DNA of 9,336 nucleotides from an uncultured Myxococcales bacterium (lineage in GTDB: Bacteria; Myxococcota_A; Polyangia; Polyangiales; Polyangiaceae). The position numbers were made by a program, and so were the translations under genes. The DNA is taken from positions 1 through 9,336 of the forward strand of contig CALKVG010000289.1 in assembly GCA_937998045.1 (NCBI GenBank). Direction: 5' to 3'. Below, one piece after another: positions 6,813 through 9,336 of this stretch; positions within the stretch are counted from its first letter, which is position 1; each line of letters opens with the position of its first letter. Under the pieces are notes generated by a model. That model made no database searches. It saw only the letters and a list, made by a program, of their open reading frames with translations, and was not told the origin of the DNA.

Positions 6813-7922
6813 GTGAGAATCCTGTACGGCGTGTTCGGCTACGGGCGCGGCCACGCGACCCGTGCCCTCAGCATTCTCCCGGACCTCTGTCGTCGACACG
6901 AGGTCACCGTCCTGGCCGGCGGAGACGCGTACGACGCGATCGCACCCACCCGTCCTGCCGTTCGCATCCCGACGTTGCGCTACGAGTACGGCGGCGACGG
7001 CCGCCGGTCGCTGTCGCGGACGTTCGGCGAGAACTTCGGCCACGTGCAGGACCTCACCTGGCGCGGTCCGAGCTATCGCGAGGTGGAGCGCTTCGTCCGC
7101 GATCTCGCGCCCGACGTCGCCATCTGCGACGCGGAGCCCTGGACTCACGCAGTGGCCGCACGCCTGGGGATCCCGCGTATCAGCTTCGACCACTTCGGGA
7201 TCCTCGCGTACTGCCGGCCCGCCATTCCGTGGCACGACCGGCTTCGCTCGTTCCGCGACGTGACGGCGTACCGCTCGCTCATGGGAAGACCCGACCGCAT
7301 CATCGTTTCGAGCTTCTACGAGGCAGGGCCGCACGATCCGCGGATCCGCTTCGTCGGCCCGCTCCTTCGTCAGGAGGTCCTGCAGCGGCAGGCGCGTCGC
7401 GGCGATCACCTGCTCGTGTACCTCAACAAAGGGGCGTACCAGCTCACGCCGCGCGTACGGCGTGCGCTGGAGGCGCTCCGCTTTCCGGTGGTCGTGTACG
7501 GCACCCCGTACCGCGGCATCGAGGGCAACCTCGACTTCCGCGTACCGTCGAACGAGCCGTTCCTCGAGGACCTGGCCAGCTGCCGGGCCGTCTTCAGCAC
7601 CGCCGGGAATCAGCTCGTCGGCGAGGCGATATGGCTGGGCAAGCCGATGCTGGTCATGCCCGAGCACACCGTCGAGCAGCGGCTCAACGCGGCCGCCGTC
7701 GAGCGCCTCGGCGTCGGCATGCAGGTGGGCCATACGGAGATCGACAGCGCGGCGATCGAGCGATTTCTCGCGCGGGAGGACGGATTCCGCGACTCCATAC
7801 GGCGGGCGGTGCGCGATGGGCGCGTCGAAGCGCTCGGCGCCGTCGAGGGGTTCGCGCGCGATCTGGTACGCGAGCGGCAGCGCCGGCGTCAGGCGCAGCG
7901 CGCATGGCGGTTGGCGTGGTGA
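6813..7922 (+). CDS. GT-B glycosyltransferase, MJ1255 / MurG-like family
   Basis: A 369-residue protein whose N terminus reads ILYGVFGYGRGHATRA (3-18), the glycine-rich acceptor-side loop typical of MJ1255-type and MurG-like glycosyltransferases. The C-terminal half has STAGNQLVGEAIWLGKPML (262-280) followed by PEHTVEQ (283-289), the motif that holds the nucleotide-sugar donor in family-28-like enzymes. It should move a sugar from a UDP- or similar donor; donor and acceptor are unknown. There is no signal peptide or clear membrane helix, so it is cytoplasmic or membrane-peripheral. The basic tail (353-369, rich in Arg and Gln) could bind membrane or nucleic acid. The start is a GTG with no convincing ribosome binding site. 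A TACATA box ends four bases before it, so a leaderless transcript is possible. It overlaps the radical SAM gene by 19 bases, so the two are surely cotranscribed. Confidence 0.88.
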   Translation: MRILYGVFGYGRGHATRALSILPDLCRRHEVTVLAGGDAYDAIAPTRPAVRIPTLRYEYGGDGRRSLSRTFGENFGHVQDLTWRGPSYREVERFVRDLAPDVAICDAEPWTHAVAARLGIPRISFDHFGILAYCRPAIPWHDRLRSFRDVTAYRSLMGRPDRIIVSSFYEAGPHDPRIRFVGPLLRQEVLQRQARRGDHLLVYLNKGAYQLTPRVRRALEALRFPVVVYGTPYRGIEGNLDFRVPSNEPFLEDLASCRAVFSTAGNQLVGEAIWLGKPMLVMPEHTVEQRLNAAAVERLGVGMQVGHTEIDSAAIERFLAREDGFRDSIRRAVRDGRVEALGAVEGFARDLVRERQRRRQAQRAWRLAW

Positions 7923-9091
7923 AGCGCCTCGCGGCGCTCGCCGGCGCCGTCCTGAAGAATCGGCGCGGGGGAGCGCCGCACCCCGCCTGGTGCACTTACC
8001 TCGTCACGTTCCGCTGCAACGCGCGTTGTGGGATGTGCGACTCGTGGCGGATGAAGCCGGGGAGCGAGCTCTCGGCAGCCGACGCGGGCCGCGTGTTCGC
8101 CAAGCTCGGTCGCCTCGACGTCGTCCGGATCACCGGCGGGGAGCCCTTCCTCCGCACCGACCTGCTGGAGATCGCCGAGGCCGTGACGCGGGCGTCTCGC
8201 CCCGGCGTCCTGCACATCACGACGAACGGGTCGCTGACCGACCGCGTCGTCGAGCTTGCGGAGCGCTACTCCGCGCCGCGCCGTCTGGCGTTCATGGTCT
8301 CGTTCGACGGCCATCGAGAGGAGCACGACGCGAACCGCGGCAAGGACGTGACGTTCGACACGGCGATGGAGACCGTCCGCCGGCTGGCCGCGCTCCGCAA
8401 GCCGCTCGGCATCGACGTGAGCGTGAACCACACGGTGATCTCGGCGCAGTCTCTCGCGGACTCGCACCGCCTGCGCGCGGAGTTCTTGCCGCGGGGGATC
8501 GACGTCCAGTCGGTGCTCGCCTACGCCGAATCGTCGATGTACGGCATCAAGCTTCGCGGCAAGCGCGCCGAGCATCTCATCGTCCCCGCAGGTTATCCGC
8601 TTCACCCGAAGCTCGCGGGCGCGGACGTGGTCGGCTTCGTGCAGCGGGAGCTCGCGCGCGTGTCCGGGATGAAGAGCGTCGCCCGCCGCATCGGCAAGAG
8701 TTACTACCTTCGCGGCCTTCTGGCCCGGCTGCAGGGCGGCGCCAACCCGATGCCGCGCCCTCCGTGCGTCGCCCTGCGCAGCCACGTGCGCCTGCTCCCC
8801 GACGGGAGCGTCCCCGTCTGCCAGTTCAACACCGAGACGGTCGGCAATCTCGCAACCCAATCGCTCGAAGACGTCTGGCAAGGAGCCAAGGCGAGGACGT
8901 CGCGCGCGTGGGTCGACGCATGCCCCGGCTGCTGGGCCGAATGCGAGGTCATGCCGAGCGCCATCTACTCCGGCGACTTCATCGCCGACGCAGCGCGCGG
9001 CATCGCGGGCGCGGTCCGTGGGATGGGCTCGCACCTATTTTCGATGATTCGTCCGGAAGAGTCAGACCGAATCGCGCGCGAGACGATTTAA
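7904..9091 (+). CDS. Radical SAM protein with C-terminal SPASM/twitch-like cysteines
   Basis: A 395-residue protein with the radical SAM cluster motif CNARCGMC (Cys38, 42, 45), the SAM-binding GGEP (78-81) and TTNGS (106-110), as in the MoaA/NifB/PqqE/AlbA-like group. A second cysteine set follows at the C terminus: Cys288, Cys306, Cys340, Cys343, Cys347. The segment LLPDGSVPVCQFNTETVGNL (297-316) is the usual shape of a SPASM or twitch auxiliary-cluster region. Five cysteines would suit one auxiliary [4Fe-4S] cluster. Such proteins modify peptides, cofactors or lipids; the substrate here is unknown. The ATG at 7904 is chosen; the in-frame GTG at 7919, which forms a GTGA overlap with the glycosyltransferase stop, is a good alternative giving 390 residues. 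Neither has a strong ribosome binding site, which suggests translational coupling. The overlap implies that the glycosyltransferase and this enzyme act in one pathway. Confidence 0.92.
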   Translation: MAVGVVKRLAALAGAVLKNRRGGAPHPAWCTYLVTFRCNARCGMCDSWRMKPGSELSAADAGRVFAKLGRLDVVRITGGEPFLRTDLLEIAEAVTRASRPGVLHITTNGSLTDRVVELAERYSAPRRLAFMVSFDGHREEHDANRGKDVTFDTAMETVRRLAALRKPLGIDVSVNHTVISAQSLADSHRLRAEFLPRGIDVQSVLAYAESSMYGIKLRGKRAEHLIVPAGYPLHPKLAGADVVGFVQRELARVSGMKSVARRIGKSYYLRGLLARLQGGANPMPRPPCVALRSHVRLLPDGSVPVCQFNTETVGNLATQSLEDVWQGAKARTSRAWVDACPGCWAECEVMPSAIYSGDFIADAARGIAGAVRGMGSHLFSMIRPEESDRIARETI

Positions 9092-9159
9092 CTAGGGGAG
9101 GGGGACGAGGCCGACGCGGTCTGATCTCCTTGCGTGACTCGCGGACGCCGCGACGAAGA

Positions 9160-9336
9160 GGACCGTTGTTCCTTGGAGGGCGACCGTTGATAGCGGGAAG
9201 AGGGCCATTGATATAGTGGAACGGCCCGCTGTCCTAGAGCAACGGACCGCTGTTCAAGAACAACGGACCGCTGTTCAAGAACAACGGTCCGCTGTCCGAG
9301 ATCAACGGCCCGCCGTCCCGGAGCAACGGTCCGCTG
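9160..9336. repeat. 21-bp tandem repeat array, runs off the contig end
   Basis: Eight full units and a partial ninth follow at exactly 21-bp spacing, starting at 9160, 9181, 9202, 9223, 9244, 9265, 9286, 9307 and 9328 (partial). The units at 9244 and 9265 are identical; those at 9223-9327 share GGNCCGYYGTYC followed by NNGANCAAC. The first three are degenerate but keep the spacing. Each unit contains CGGNCCG and, in the best copies, GTTCAAGAAC. It starts 68 bp after the radical SAM stop. The array probably continues beyond the contig, and its true copy number may be collapsed in this assembly. Confidence 0.95.

Noticed and set aside
5457..7733. 758-codon open frame on the minus strand opposite the enolase-family and glycosyltransferase genes
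   Set aside because: It spans two recognised genes and the gap between them, has no domain motifs, and has the composition of an antisense shadow.
7889..9034. 381-codon open frame on the minus strand opposite the radical SAM gene
   Set aside because: The plus strand carries the intact radical SAM motifs, and the antisense frame shows none of its own.
9160..9336. CRISPR array
   Set aside because: The copies abut directly with no unique spacers, and the 21-bp period is far too short for a repeat-spacer unit.
9241..9336. Plus-strand frame reading NGPLFKN heptads through the repeat
   Set aside because: It is closed by TAG codons at 9235-9237 and at 9214-9216 in the preceding units, and the variable columns do not fall in its third codon positions.

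Overview
The window looks like one complete metagenomic or whole-genome contig from a high-GC bacterium. Position 2 starts with the full Illumina Nextera read-2 adapter, so bases 1-35 are not genomic. The right end stops inside a 21-bp tandem repeat, a common place for a short-read assembly to break. Base use is GC-rich throughout, and GTG or TTG starts are common. The only taxonomic hint is a truncated secreted protein with a Ser/Gly-rich linker straight after its signal peptide, a style common in Myxococcota (Polyangia-like lipoproteins). That assignment is tentative: there is no rRNA or marker gene.

Layout. (1) 36-223, minus strand: the first 62 residues of an exported, probably lipid-anchored Ser/Gly-rich protein, cut off by the contig edge. 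(2) 224-478: a spacer holding that gene's ribosome binding site and little else. (3) 479-3685, minus: a 1068-residue FAD plus Fe-S plus CCG-domain dehydrogenase of the YdiJ / D-2-hydroxyacid dehydrogenase type, with an unusual C-terminal hydrophobic tail. (4) 3686-3825: a 140-bp divergent promoter region carrying a long, nearly perfect palindrome. (5) 3826-5628, plus: a PoxB-like thiamine-diphosphate enzyme. (6) 5637-6728, plus: an enolase-superfamily (mandelate racemase type) enzyme starting 8 bp after the previous stop. (7) 6813-7922 and 7904-9091, plus: a GT-B glycosyltransferase of the MJ1255/MurG-like type, overlapping a radical SAM protein with a C-terminal SPASM/twitch-like cysteine set. 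(8) 9160-9336: an exactly phased 21-bp tandem array running off the contig.

How the genes may work together. Genes 3, 5 and 6 form a divergent metabolic module: an acid-sugar dehydratase-type enzyme, a pyruvate oxidase-type enzyme and a D-2-hydroxyacid dehydrogenase could feed electrons from hydroxy- and keto-acids into the quinone pool. Genes in part 7 form a separate two-gene, translationally coupled unit of unknown product.

The most unusual features are the terminal repeat array and the palindrome at 3714-3741. Each unit of the array is almost self-complementary, has two dyad centres 10.5 bp apart, and shows a codon-phase signature on the plus strand. The array lies just downstream of the radical SAM gene.
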